From NCBI GenBank assembly GCA_009103225.1, contig RHPI01002076.1, positions 52,891-96,960 of the forward strand: DNA of 44,070 bases. The letters are read 5' to 3'. Numbering within the stretch: position 1 is the stretch's first letter; each line of letters opens with the position of its first letter. The notes beneath the pieces were generated by a model. It had not been told where the DNA came from. It saw only the letters and a list, made by a program, of their open reading frames with translations, and did no database searches. This DNA is from Chlorokybus atmophyticus (lineage: Eukaryota; Streptophyta; Chlorokybophyceae; Chlorokybales; Chlorokybaceae). Position numbers and translations under genes: made by a program. Of this stretch, positions 10,101 through 21,357 are shown in pieces.

Positions 10101-11700
10101 CGCACGGGTTCTAAGATGAGAACGAGGTGGAGGAGTTGGAACGGACGCGGGAGAAGAAGATGGAGTAGAGGGTGCGGTGGTGGCAATCATGCGGTGGTCA
10201 TGCAGTCCTGGAGAGGGGGAATGATAATGAGGGTTTGAGTGGTTGGGAGTGGGGTAGTGCTAGGAGCCCTCCATTAGCGTGACATGTGTGTGTGTGCGCG
10301 CGCGCGCGCGCGCGCGTTCGTAAATGTATATGACATTATATGCGCGTGTGTGCGCGACGTTTATTAGCGTGCATATGTGTGTGCGCGCATGTGTGCGCGC
10401 GTGACGTGGCATTTCATGTTCACGCACACAATGTCACTTTTGGTGGCGTACTTCTCACGCATTTGAGTAGCGACACACTAATGATGCTAGTTCAACACCA
10501 CACGCCAATACCACAACAACAGAATCAAACCCCACAAGGCCACACCCGGGTGGAGGGAGCCGACGTCGGGGCGAGAGAGGACGCGGTTGAAACGGGCCAG
10601 GGAGGGCAGCATCTGACGGATGTGTATGTTACACATGTTGGACGTGGTGCACATGTTACAAGTTGTACCTCAAGGAAGAGGAGGTCCCGCTGTTGGTCTT
10701 CACGTGCGTACAAGTGCATTATCGGTTTGTCAACCATGGCCTTGAAATCTTCCGTCGTCACAAACCTCAACTTCTCTCCCCCCGACACACCATTACCATT
10801 GCCACCACCACCCTCACCCGCTCCCTTTCTCCCTGCCCGCGTACGTGACCCACACGCCGTCCTCCTTGTCTGAATTAACACCTCCAACGGTAGCGAGCTT
10901 GTCGGCTATGATGGTGGTGGGAGAATCTAAGCCGTAGCGAGAGCGACCCTGCATGAGGTACGATTGTCAATGAAAGGAGCCCAACAATACATGTGCGCGT
11001 GAGTGAAGGTGTGTACTCGTGTGTGTGCGCGTGTCTACGTGTCCATATCATTGTACCGCGCATGCATGTGTCCCTGTGTGTGCGCGTGCGCATGTGTGCG
11101 ACTGTAAGTATGTCCCTATGTTTGCGTGCACGCGCGTGTCTGCATATGTTTGTGTGTGTGCACGCGCGTGGGCAGGCACCACACGTGTGCCTTCGTGCAT
11201 CGCTCACTTCAACCCATTCGGTGTGTCGCGGTGTGAACTGATAACGCCTTTGGTCATCCTGCGAAAACTCCTTCCGCACCTCTTCATACGCATGCACCGC
11301 TCGCCGCCGCCACTCTCACGCACTGGCTCGGTGCTTGCCATGTCTACAGCAGGTGTCGTGCCCTCCAAACCAATTGCGCACAACACACCTGTTCCAACTC
11401 TCCCCTGGCAGGTGTGGCCGCCTGCGCTACTACTCTCATTAACCCCACCAGGCGAGGACTCAGGTTGTGTCTCCCCGCCGTGCTCGTGGGATGCATCGAA
11501 GCCACTATGACGATGCATTCGAGCGGACCCGCGTTGCAAAAAACTCTGTAGGTGATTAGTTGTTGATGGAAAGATACAACCTGGGTGGTGTCGTATTTGT
11601 CTGGTTTGGGAAGGTTCAAGTCCTCCAACTGAAGGAACACGCGGCCACCTGTTGTGGAGACAGGTGCCTCACATACCTGCATGAGTTTCAATGATGTGGG
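7190..11700 (-). CDS. DYNC2H1: Cytoplasmic dynein 2 (IFT) heavy chain, AAA3 to AAA5, partial and frame-disrupted
   Basis: Colinear minus-strand blocks follow the order of the retrograde intraflagellar-transport dynein heavy chain. AAA3: LEDLNLPKPDKYDTTQ and VASMHPTSTAGRHNLSPRL (11,640-11,480), YEEVRKEF with YQFTPRH (about 11,290-11,210). Towards AAA4: TEDFKAMVDK (about 10,750). AAA4: NPALLQACSVQWMDGW (about 10,055-10,005). Stalk coil 1: GEKGGQAEEALEM (about 9,630) and KKEAEALSKLVADM (about 9,480). Microtubule-binding tip: RDMLEGLLR, LMGNY, SSMKKFLGQR (9,135-9,045). Then FDPATIFRI and TPLASWVK (about 8,540-8,475), coil 2 LKNNLASLTHEAEALKLSL (about 8,175), and AAA5 VDSVEPMLYPLLRKEVV (about 7,415) to SLYLVTRHPLPVIPPSAA (about 7,185). 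The VEPMLYPLLR signature is dynein-2 type. Single-base frame breaks occur at about 10,000, 9,110, 9,090, 8,440 and 7,485. AAA6 and the C-terminal domain are absent; AAA1-AAA2 were not identified upstream. Confidence 0.85.
7930..8310. repeat. Alternating purine/pyrimidine tracts in dynein introns
   Basis: CACGCACG, GCGCGCGC and TGTGCGCG style runs at about 7,940-8,000 and 8,228-8,308 lie in introns on both sides of the coiled-coil exon (about 8,045-8,190). Similar tracts recur at 10,288-10,420 and 10,990-11,190. Confidence 0.8.
8602..8954. repeat. 353-bp inverted repeat, left arm
   Basis: This is the exact-length reverse complement of 9,200-9,552; paired positions sum to 18,154 with no indel. 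It ends at the single N at 8,955. The right arm carries a dynein stalk exon in the correct orientation, while this arm carries it backwards between two other dynein exons. It therefore probably does not belong here. Confidence 0.92.
9200..9552. repeat. 353-bp inverted repeat, right arm
   Basis: Partner of 8,602-8,954, with a 245-bp spacer holding the dynein microtubule-binding exon. This arm has the dynein stalk exon (about 9,510-9,445) in the sense order expected for the minus-strand gene, so it looks like the genuine copy. Confidence 0.92.
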
Positions 11701-11964
11701 CGGCAGTGGATGGTGGCAACTGCCGTGCGTTTGAGGAGTTTGAACCAGGCCTGTGACACCGTATACATGACGTTGTATGAGCCAACAGTCGTACCCAACA
11801 TGCATTGAGTTACGACGAGTGCTTGCCTCCAAGATTGTGCTTCTCTGGCACCCTGCAAGCCCCACAAGCAAGCACGGCGCACCGCCTCTCAGCCACGCCA
11901 TGTGTGGCCATACCTGCATGCAGAAGTGTGAGTGTGTGCGTCTGCGTGTGTTCGCACGCATGCG

Positions 11965-14037
11965 ATCCTATCAACACAAACCGTTTTCATGTGCGCATGC
12001 ACACACCAATCAGCTCACTTCAACAGCACCACCCCTTCAATACCACATACCTGCTGGCACGATCGGTGAGGAGAGGTGATCGTGAGATTGTGCATACTCA
12101 GCTGTATACACTTCGCTTGCATGGGCTCATACACCAGACTACAGAACGTGTCTCGATCTACAAAGGGCAAAAAGCTAGAGTTTATTGCTCGAATCAGCAC
12201 TTTGAGTACACACAGGCTGTTAACAGCCGCTTGCAGCAGATTGACAATACGTGGTGTTCCACCAAGCACTCTCCACTTCTAGCAGTCACTCAGCTTAGGA
12301 CGACCGATGACAGTCGGTGCTCATGCACATGTCTTCAGTAAATGACAATAACATATATTAACATGTCTGCAACACTGCTGTCTCTACTACCACGATGTCT
12401 ACTGCCTACTACTCCTGGTCCAGCAGGAGCTCCTGCATTGTGTCGCACACATGGTCGTGGGCACTTTCGCGTTGGTTCAACAGAAGGACGTCACTCTCCT
12501 TGATCATTTACACACTAATGTTACAAACACCAACACATGGCAAACAGTTCGTGCCCATGCCTAACCAATACGAGTTACATGCACTACACACATGCCACAG
12601 CGGCAGCAGCAACCTGCACGACGTTGATCACGGGCTTGCGCGCAAACTGGACGGCTTGACGTACGTCGCTGTCATGGCGTGGCTGGCCGCCGAGGAGGTG
12701 TGGACGGTTGTATGGTGTTTTGTATGGGTGGGCGGTGGTGGCCGCCCCGTGAGGGCAGTAAAAAAAGGTGTCTGCTGTGGCGCTTTAGCGGCACACCTCA
12801 CTACGGGAGCAGTCCTTGCGACCCATGTCGCGAAGGTACTTGCGACCCTCTAGCTGCGTGGATGTTTTGGTGTTCGTGTTGTATGAAAGCGATGTGCATT
12901 TTCACTTGTGAGTGTGCGTGTGTTCATACGCATGTTTGCCGTCATGATGGTGGCATTCGTGTGTTTACTCAATAGCCAATGCGACAACCAACAGACCAAA
13001 ACAGACATACATACACAATACAAAAGCTCTCGGCGTGCTGGTCTCCTTGACCTTGGTTGCGGAGTCGAACATGATACAGCCCCCTGCAACCACTTGCTGG
13101 TGCCGCCCTCCGCAGTAGCGAGCATCATCATCGGCTTCGCCAGCACCGCCTCCACCTGCTGCTCGCGTTACCGCTCCATGCGCGCGCCGTCCTCGTGTAC
13201 TCGGAAGTCGCCGGTACCAGTGAAGCTCTTCTTTCTTCTCTGCGTGGAGGGCCAGGTTACAGCAGGTCCTCGCACGGACCTCCCCCATGGCATGTGCATT
13301 GTTAGGCTGCCGCTTGACTGGGCGGATGAGTGGGTGGGGGTGGTAGTCGCGTTATCCGCACCCCATGGGATAACGCAACTACTTGCTAGACCCGCTATCC
13401 TGTTGGTATCCTCCCGGCGAGTATTATTTGCACCTCCTTGCTGCTTGCGCAACCATAGTGCATGGTTAATAAACATCGTCGTACTCTTGCCTGCAATACA
13501 GAGCTGCGAGAGGCATTATCTGCTATATGAAAACTTCACAGAGCTTATAACTGAAAGTTGGCTTGCATTGGGCCACCAATGTGTCCACTCTAGCGGTCAA
13601 GCTGCCTCCATGATGCACGCTATGGCATAGATTCCCACAGACTTGGAGACTCATGGCTGGTCCGACCTGAGTCAGGCCATATGCGCATGCCTAAGTATGC
13701 GCACGTGAGTGTGCCTGTGCCTATTCGCACACGCATGTGGGCACATGCAAGCGAGGGTGCGATCCATGCCCGCATGTTTATGCTGCTCACAATACAACGT
13801 CCTCCTTTGTCAACTTCGGGGTGGTGAAGCGTCCAACACGAGAGCGGTGCTGAAGCAATTCATCAGCAGTGAGGAGCTAATGGCGATCAGCTGCAGCATC
13901 GTCCCCTCAGTAGAGCGCTAGCACCCGCTGACCAAGAAATGTATCAGGAAGCGCTGGCCCACGTGCAACCCCGAGTTGGCACCGCGTTGAGTGGTGTGCG
14001 TGTGCGTGTGTGTGTGTGTGTGTGTAGTGTGTGTGTG
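11965..14037. other. Region upstream of the dynein blocks; no confident exons
   Basis: The missing N-terminal half of the dynein would be expected here on the minus strand. Short protein-like stretches occur (SDVLLLNQRESAHDHVCDTM at about 12,500-12,440; QQVEAVLAKPMMMLATAEGG at about 13,165-13,100), but I cannot place them in dynein or any other family. A (GT)n run (about 14,003-14,037) leads into the gap. Confidence 0.35.
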
Positions 14038-14429
14038 NNNNNNNNNNNNNNNNNNNNNNNNNNNNNNNNNNNNNNNNNNNNNNNNNNNNNNNNNNNNNNN
14101 NNNNNNNNNNNNNNNNNNNNNNNNNNNNNNNNNNNNNNNNNNNNNNNNNNNNNNNNNNNNNNNNNNNNNNNNNNNNNNNNNNNNNNNNNNNNNNNNNNNN
14201 NNNNNNNNNNNNNNNNNNNNNNNNNNNNNNNNNNNNNNNNNNNNNNNNNNNNNNNNNNNNNNNNNNNNNNNNNNNNNNNNNNNNNNNNNNNNNNNNNNNN
14301 NNNNNNNNNNNNNNNNNNNNNNNNNNNNNNNNNNNNNNNNNNNNNNNNNNNNNNNNNNNNNNNNNNNNNNNNNNNNNNNNNNNNNNNNNNNNNNNNNNNN
14401 NNNNNNNNNNNNNNNNNNNNNNNNNNNNN
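14038..14429. other. Assembly gap (Ns)
   Basis: 392 Ns, preceded by a GT dinucleotide run and followed by GGGG. It separates the lesion-rich left part of the window from the part with intact genes. Confidence 0.99.
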
Positions 14430-14509
14430 GGGGACATGTCATTAACATGTCTGTAATTGCTGGCCCCAGGTTGCGGCTGAGGCTGGAGGACCCTATTGTG
14501 TAGTTTTTT

Positions 14510-14902
14510 CTATGCGAGCTGCTGGAGCCCATTGCGTTGAATGAGGTAAAGGAGTGCATTCTGTTCCAGCAATCTTGGGTGGGTCCGCTGCACAAGGTGC
14601 GAACGCAGTAATGCTGTGACGACAAGGAGCACATATGTACTTGCTGCACGAGTCGACCACTTCTTCCAGGCCTGCACGGTGGAAAAAGTGGTACTGCGAA
14701 ATGAACATGAATGCCATTGAAGAGTGACGAACGTTCCTGTGTGCTCCATTTGCGCAGGCAAGCGCTGAACGGATTGGCCTTGCTTGCAAGGCACGCGCTT
14801 CAGCAGAGAGCTTGGAGTCAAACCAGCACTTGCATAAAACACGTTCACATAGCCCGGATTAGCATTGTTATCACGTGCAGCATTTATGATAAGCGCACCC
14901 AT
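14510..14902 (-). CDS. Possible small protein or terminal exon, unknown
   Basis: An uninterrupted 130-codon minus-strand frame ends in NALLYLIQRNGLQQLA before TAA. Its C-terminal half is Leu/Arg-rich and could be helical (YVLLVVTALLRSHLVQ). A possible acceptor lies before AWKKWSTRAAS. No domain is recognised and the N-terminal half is of ordinary composition, so it may be chance. It is about 500 bp downstream of the EIF2B1 stop, so it would be a separate gene. Confidence 0.25.
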   Translation of the reverse strand: MGALIINAARDNNANPGYVNVFYASAGLTPSSLLKRVPCKQGQSVQRLPAQMEHTGTFVTLQWHSCSFRSTTFSTVQAWKKWSTRAASTYVLLVVTALLRSHLVQRTHPRLLEQNALLYLIQRNGLQQLA

Positions 14903-15412
14903 GGCATCCCTATCAGCTTAAACACATTTGCCGTTCGCATCTTCTGTTCACATGTAGCGCATCATGATGCTCTACTATACTGTATGAGTTGTTGATTCTA
15001 CCAGTTCATGCTTGGCCCCCTATGAACTGGACATATCAAATACATTGGCAAATTATGTTATGTGCACCAGTGCTGGACGTATTCCATCCCTTAAACTCTG
15101 CAAGTGTTGTCTCCATACGGTCTCATGCGCATTGCTGAGTATGAGGGGCAACACAATATGCACCAAAGAGCAGCTTGGAGTAGGCATCCCACGCACAGAT
15201 GCAACAGTGTGACAGTGTGCAAAGTGGGTGCTGTACAATTGCCTTGGCTTGCACTCATCTCATCAGAACATCGTAACATGCATATATCGTGCTCATGCAG
15301 CTTGATAAAAGACAACAGACCTAGTAAAACCATTGCACACAATGTTCTAGACAATCGGGGTGCAATCAGGGCATCTCCTTGTGCCCATGATTAGCAAGAC
15401 TGTAACTCAATG

Positions 15413-17973
15413 CTACAAATAAAGCTGGATTAATTCATCACTCACAGCAGAAGGCGTGAGCACTCCAAGATCAGTAAACAACAACGTGATGAAGTTAGGC
15501 GGTGTGTAATCGCGAGACGGATTCTCCACGTCCACACCTGCGAAGTCAATCAATGAGGTTGAGGTCTAGAATTAGAACTGTTTACACACACGCGCACGTC
15601 TCATGCGCATGCCTACCTGGAGGGAGCTTGTTGCCAAAATACACAGGCTTTGTTTCAACTGGAAGGTCCCTCTGATTCAACGGGTACAACCTGGCAAACT
15701 GCAGCAGCACAGTCAGTCAACGTAGCTTACCATCATTCAGCTAGCAGCGCAACAATCGCAATCGCAAACGCAAACACACTTGGTCAAGAGAGCTGTTGCT
15801 GCTTGCCTTGTAACTTTCAGCAGCAACATAAAACGGGCGATGCAGAACGTGAGCCGCGATGGCCATCTGGTACGTGCCGAGCTTGTTGATGACGCCGCCA
15901 TTCTCCACAACACCCTCCGCGCCGACGAGGACAAGATCCACCTGCAGGTGCGTGTGCAACATGTTGTCATTTGTGTGGTTGGGATGGGGGTGGGGGGAGG
16001 GGTGCCCTTGGGTCTTTTGTGCCAGAAACTTGTACCTTGTCCATGATGAAGGCAACTGCCGAGTCCAGGATAAGCGTCACGGGTATTCCAGCATTGCCCA
16101 GGAACAAGGCCGAGCGGATGCCTGCGTTGTCTGGCCTTCCTTCTGCAGCCACAGGACAACTATGAAACAATGGTCATCACAACCACGAAGACGCTTGAAA
16201 CGAGTACATACCCGTGCATATGACTGAGAAATGAGTGCCGTGGTTGGCAGCGCGCAGCAGCATGGCCAAGACGCAGCGAGAGAAGCCATGGATCAGCACA
16301 GTGTTTCCGTCCCGTATGAAGTGCTCGCCCAAAGTAGCAATGGTTTCACGCGCCTGCTTATGCACAAGTAGCAACTTTGTTGAAGGCGCAGCCAACCGCT
16401 TGTCAATTGGCATTGCAAATGTTACCTTCAAGGACGTCTCTGCAAACATCTCCCCTCGCTCGATCAGGTGCTGTTTGCAAGTGGCCAGGTCTGCATACTC
16501 CAATGTGGACTCCCTCGTTACGTACCGAATAAACAGCTCGCAACCCGCCGCCAACGAGATGCTTGTGGGATCGCACCGCTTCAAAGCTTCTGCAGCCTCT
16601 TTGAGCTGTAACGCCCAACTCAGTCTAACCACAGAAAGATATACTTTTGTCTAGGCAAGAATTGTTCAAAGCACCTCAATCTCAAGCCCCATCATCGTGG
16701 ATGCACTGCTGCGGCGTATTGCGGCTGTGAGTGCTTTGATCGCCGCCACAGCAACTGCCAATTCAGGCTGAAGCATCCAATCGTGAAACTCCTGCAGAAG
16801 CACAGCAGAAGACAGCACTTTACCCATTAGCAGATGCAACAGACACACCTTACCCAAGCATACCTTCACCACGACACCAGCGGACTCGCTGGTGGTTTCG
16901 CGCACATAGCTCCCGCTCCCAGTGTAAGAGTCTCGCCGAAGGGTGTTGCCAGAAGTGGAGGTGGCCTACATCAGTTCGATTGGGTTAGTTAAGCGCGAGG
17001 TACCACTAATACACATAAATTAACAGGACTCTGCTCATAGCCATCGTGCTGCTACAACTTTGATGCACTAGTAACTCTTACTAGTGAGCAATTGTGCAAG
17101 AGCGCTTGAACGTAACAAGCAAACCATGCCAATTGAATGGATGAAAGCTGTGCACATGCAAGTGCGGCAGACTGTCAACTCGTGTGCTTCTTCGTCTTTG
17201 CAGTCTGAACGCTCAGTGGGGGGCAACAGCGCATGTCACATGCTGCAACAACACTAGGCTGCAAAGAATGTCAGAATGCAGCTCGGTTTCTCAATTTGGC
17301 ATGCTACAAAGGACTGTAGTCGGCGCCAAGCTGGGACATGGACAAACTGGCCATTTCGTGCAGCAGTAGCGTTAACGTGCATGAGACGTACAGCAGCAAT
17401 TCAGAAGATGAGCGAGATAACATTGACACACGTAAACTGACAGGACCCTGCTGCTGTGTTTCAGTTATTGGTAACTCTGACTTGTTAGAATTTGTGCAAG
17501 AGAGCATGAACGTAACAAGCAAGCATGCCGACTCAATAATTATGTCTGTGCACATGGCCATGCGGCAAACAGTCAGCTCGCGTGCTTGTTTCGATGGTAG
17601 GCAACAGCGCACGTCGCATGCCAGCAAGGACCATCACGCGTGCATGCATGCATGCAGCTCGACCTCTCAAACCTTGCATGCTACACTGGATCGTATTGGC
17701 GCCAAGCTGAGAAGTGGACAAAAATAACCATGGTATGCAGCAGCGTTGATAAGCAAGACGCGACGACAACGACACATACTCTAGAGGCAGAGAACTTGTT
17801 TTGCAGAAATCCTACGAGACGGCAGAAACAATGGCTCAACCACAGGCGACAGACACCCGGATCTTTGAACTCCGCACCTGCTGTGGAGCGGCAATCCTCT
17901 CCTGGTGCTCCTCCATGATCATGGATATCGACTTGTGAAGCGACGAGCCGCCAGGCCCCGTCGGCCATGCCAT
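15413..17973 (-). CDS. EIF2B1: Translation initiation factor eIF2B, subunit alpha
   Basis: eIF2B is the cytosolic guanine-nucleotide exchange factor for eIF2; alpha is its regulatory, dimer-forming subunit. Exons that keep one frame: 16,965-16,864; 16,791-16,675; 16,605-16,426; 16,353-16,208; 16,159-16,036; 15,941-15,807; 15,698-15,617; 15,537-15,413 (TAG). Family hallmarks are [51 protein letters not shown], the Rossmann-like core [20 protein letters not shown] with [20 protein letters not shown], and the C-terminus [19 protein letters not shown]. These eight exons give 336 residues. A first exon at 17,973-17,878 (MAWPTGPGG to APQQ) joins in phase and is my best guess for the start; a start at 18,021 would add a poly-Ala run. 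The donor at 15,806 is GC. The exon junction at 16,208/16,159 needs a slightly unusual donor (GTACTC). The chain is otherwise unbroken. Confidence 0.93.
17020..17765. repeat. Diverged tandem duplication of about 400 bp
   Basis: The segment from about 17,025 to 17,375 is repeated at about 17,440-17,760. Matching landmarks are GTGCAAGAGCGCTTGAACGTA against GTGCAAGAGAGCATGAACGTA, GGCAACAGCGCATGTC against GGCAACAGCGCACGTC, and GGCGCCAAGCTGGGA against GGCGCCAAGCTGAGA. It would lie in the first intron of EIF2B1 if the 5' exon is right. Confidence 0.75.
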
Positions 17974-17983
17974 CCTTTTCGGC

Positions 17984-18005
17984 GCCGCCGCCGCCGCCGC
18001 CGCCA
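17984..18005. repeat. (CCG)n run, sense CGG/GCC for the minus strand
   Basis: A run of CCG triplets just upstream of the proposed EIF2B1 start. It would be 5' leader if translation starts at 17,973, or would encode Ala residues if it starts at 18,021. Confidence 0.8.
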
Positions 18006-18029
18006 CGCCAAAGGCACTCACAGCATAGA

Positions 18030-19034
18030 GGACGTTGATAGCTCACACAACCACAGCAGTCGCAAGCAGCTTGGCCGCCATCAACATGCGAAAGGTGATT
18101 TTGACTCACAGCAAAACATGCTTTCCGGAAGTATGCACTCCAGAAACGCAGAATCCTTGTTCGCCAAACACAATTGCATTGTGATTGGTTACATTACTTT
18201 GCATGCTACAAATATGACGATGGAAATTTTTTACTACATGTAGCATTCAGGCCAAAATATGTATATACGAGCAAATCTCGAGCATATGCCAATGTACAAA
18301 AGATGCAAGAGGGAATGCATAACATGCAAACCTACGTGCACATGCAATGCAACTAACACCACCAGCACTCACCACATCGACCACCGGGGCAAGGTGCCTA
18401 CATGCTGCCTGCTAACTACCTCTAAGTCTACCACTACTGTGTATAATACGTAAACGTTGTTGGATATGCGTACAAGATATGCTGGCAGTAGTTGGAGACA
18501 TGCATGACCTCACTCACAGCATGCCAAACAGCAACATGCAAGCACATCACCACACAACCACCGGGCTATACACACTGTTTGTTTCTCACTACACTACACT
18601 AGTCTAGACCGTATGTAGTTACTGTTCATATCTGCGCGGATGTCGATGCCTGGTAAAAACTACACATTGTAAGGGCTTTAGAACACAATGAACATGCTAA
18701 CTGGCAGCATACTTGACGCGAGGTGGCACATTGGATTTTGCGCATCACTGATGCATCCATAAACCTCTAGAAGACACACTTCCACTCAGACAACGCATAG
18801 CATGCCAATGTGGCACAGTTGACTACTCTGCAGCAACAGTCACATCGTTGGTGTTATGCATGCAGAAGCAAGCAAATGAGCAATTACAACATCCTCGCTG
18901 CTTACACTACCCCTGATCCGCGCCAAAGACACTATGATTAACGTGCAAAGCATGTGTACCAGCTCCTGCACAAAAGAATACTGGCATCTAACTACTAAAC
19001 TAACAACTACGCCATATTCACCATACAACAACCC
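18030..19034. other. Intergenic, no gene seen
   Basis: Between the proposed EIF2B1 5' end and the TIM17 stop. Only short open frames without protein-like composition; several TGCATGC-type words. It should contain the EIF2B1 promoter near 18,030-18,300 and the TIM17 3' untranslated region near its right end. Confidence 0.6.
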
Positions 19035-20359
19035 TCAACTCAACTTCCACCATGGTTTCTTTTCAGCGCTTTCTTGCTGTTGTGAGACAGGGCTGAAGTC
19101 TGGCAATGGCGGTGCCGGGTGCGAGCTGAAGGTGTCAGACAGTGTCTCTGTCTGAGGAGCATGTCCTTCTTCCTTCTCCTTTGAACCAAACAAACCACCA
19201 AACAATGATGAGACTTTTCCGGCCACAGTTTCCTCGGGCGCACTCTGCAATGGCCACCAGCGCATCAGTTGTACAACCACCATGCTAGCAACGCATCAAC
19301 AATAGGCAGAGCTGAGAGCTTGAGGGTAGAGTTACCTCTTGCGAAGTGGGGGCCCCAACTTGTGGAAGTGGACCTCCAAGGCCTGCGGGCAGAGGTGGCA
19401 ACTCCTCTGTTGGCGGCGGAGGTAATTGTGCAGTCATTCTCGTGAGAAGTATGCCCGCACCCTCAATCAACGCCAACAAGACACCGCCAACTGCTGCTGA
19501 CCGGGCAGCACTTGGAAGCCCAGCGCGTAATTGCAGAAAGCCACCTGTAGCTGCTCCAGCCATGATGGAGTTCCAAGGATCCTGCCAGGCGTTCAGTTGA
19601 GTGGGTGACAGCATGGAGGATTACCGCAATTCGACCAGAACAACGATTCGGTTGCATCCACCTCAAGGTGATGAATCCAGACCAGCTTGACACGCAAAAC
19701 ACCAAATCAATGCGTTCTAAACTTAGCAAATAAAGGTATCTAGATATACACTATACTGTACACAGCAATTACTAACACAATTGGAACACAGCAAACAGGC
19801 AGTTCTGCACGAAGAGCAATTGGCTTAGCGCACCCAACACAACACATGATTGCCGAGTGTGCGTATAACACTGTCGAGCAAACACCATAGCACGCACGCT
19901 GCATGTGCATGCTGATATAGATGCATGCAATCACTTGGCATGCACCATGCATCCAAAAGACAACTGCACCACTGGCAGATGTCTGCAAGCAGACACTACT
20001 TGCATCAAAAGAGCAATTGAAATGTGCCAACGACATGCAACACCATTCTTTCAACATTGCAACAAGGCTGATGAGCTCAAGTTCTACAAGCGAACCTCTT
20101 TTTTCCGGATGGCGACAAGGGAGCAATCAAAGGTGGAGAACAGGCCGCCCCAGACGGCGAACGACCCGCCTATCCGGGGAGCGTTGAGCCTGAGAGCGCT
20201 AACTCCTCCGGCGAGCCGGTCGCCTCTAGGGCTGTTCTTAGCGCCCTTGATGATGTGCCAAAGACCCCCGCCCACAGCGCCCATGCCAAAGGCGCCCCCA
20301 ACGTCGTCAACTATGCGGTGCGGGCATGGCTCCCGTCCATGGTCTACCGCACCCGACAT
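19035..20359 (-). CDS. TIM17: Mitochondrial inner-membrane translocase subunit Tim17
   Basis: Tim17 is a core membrane subunit of the TIM23 complex that moves presequence proteins across the mitochondrial inner membrane. Three exons join in phase 0: 20,359-20,096, 19,581-19,336 and 19,244-19,035 (TGA), giving 239 residues. The start gives MSGAVDHG followed by the invariant [20 protein letters not shown]. Further hallmarks are [33 protein letters not shown], then across the first junction [19 protein letters not shown], and [13 protein letters not shown]. Four hydrophobic Gly-rich segments lie in residues 1-140, as expected. The last about 100 residues form a Pro-rich tail with [12 protein letters not shown] and end in KPWWKLS. 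The first donor is GTTCGC, which is unusual, but the protein junction matches the family exactly. No lesions. Confidence 0.96.
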
Positions 20360-20559
20360 CCCTCCTTCCTCCTGCTTACTCCTTGCGGTTAAGGCAGCTC
20401 AAGCGGCAAAGTCGCTGTGTCGGTCGCCTTTCCACCACCAGCTCGCACGCCCCAAGGTACAGAACATGCGCTGTGCTACTGCTTTTCCTTGTCACTTTAC
20501 AAGCCAGCACCGTTGCCTCCTCCCCTTTATCCACCAGGATTAGATAGATATCACACCTT

Positions 20560-20583
20560 TGGCCGCCACCGCCGCCGCCGCCG
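20560..20583. repeat. CCG-rich triplet run in the TIM17 5' region
   Basis: CCACCGCCGCCGCCGCCG about 200 bp upstream of the TIM17 start codon; on the sense strand it reads CGG. It parallels triplet runs next to other gene starts in this window. Confidence 0.75.
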
Positions 20584-20814
20584 TGACCAGCTGTCTGCTG
20601 ACGCCAACTCGGGAAGCGAAAAGCATTAGGGCGTCCGTGCGCTGCTGCTGGCAGCTCTATAACAGGAATGTTCTACGGAAGTCGTGGTTGACTTAACGGG
20701 ACGGCCAGCAATAGGTGCTGACAAAACAGACGCAGAGGTCATCGTTTAGCGTACAGCAAGGTACTCCGTACGCTCGCATGGTGGCATGTTGCATTGTCAA
20801 TGCCTTGAGCAGCT

Positions 20815-21130
20815 TGACTTAAGTTAAGTGAAACCCTACTTAAGTTAAGCCCTACATAAGTGAAGCCCTACTTAAGTTAAACTCCACGTTGTTACCAAAA
20901 TAGCAGAGGCAAGTTGACATTGATTGTGTGAGTGTAATTTTAAGCTTACAATAAATCTTCAACAAACATTATCATTATGTTAATGAATTATGATATGATG
21001 ATATCAATTCACGTACTTTAAGTATATAGGGCATTAATCTTATTCATGTGACATTGATTGTTACATTTATTCTAATGTAAGCTCTAATGTAAGCTCTAAT
21101 GTAAGCTAATGCAAGCCTCAGTAGCGCACT
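20815..21130. repeat. AT-rich patch with short tandem repeats
   Basis: Three variants of CCCTACTTAAGTTAAG-like units lie at about 20,816-20,885, then AT-rich sequence, then four TCTAATGTAAGC-like units at about 21,070-21,115. The composition is much richer in A+T than its surroundings. No coding potential seen. Confidence 0.8.
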
Positions 21131-21357
21131 AACACATTACGATGCCATGTGCACTTATGAAAAAGCATAGTAATATTACGGTATTTTGCGTCTCGTGCTT
21201 GTCTACAGGTTCTGGCCAAACTGGTTTCAAATTTGGAGGTTACCGTTTAGCGTATAGCACATACACTTGTATTGAGACATGTTGCCTTGTTACTGCAAGC
21301 AACTATATATATAGCGACGGTGTCACGAATTGGGATAAATTGTGACAGACCTCACTC

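Noticed and set aside
12395-13630. Plus-strand frames upstream of the dynein as real genes
   Set aside because: No domain, no splice pattern, and overlap with equally long minus-strand frames.
13907-14649. Open frames running through the 14-kb gap
   Set aside because: They consist of unknown bases; the gap simply lacks stop codons.
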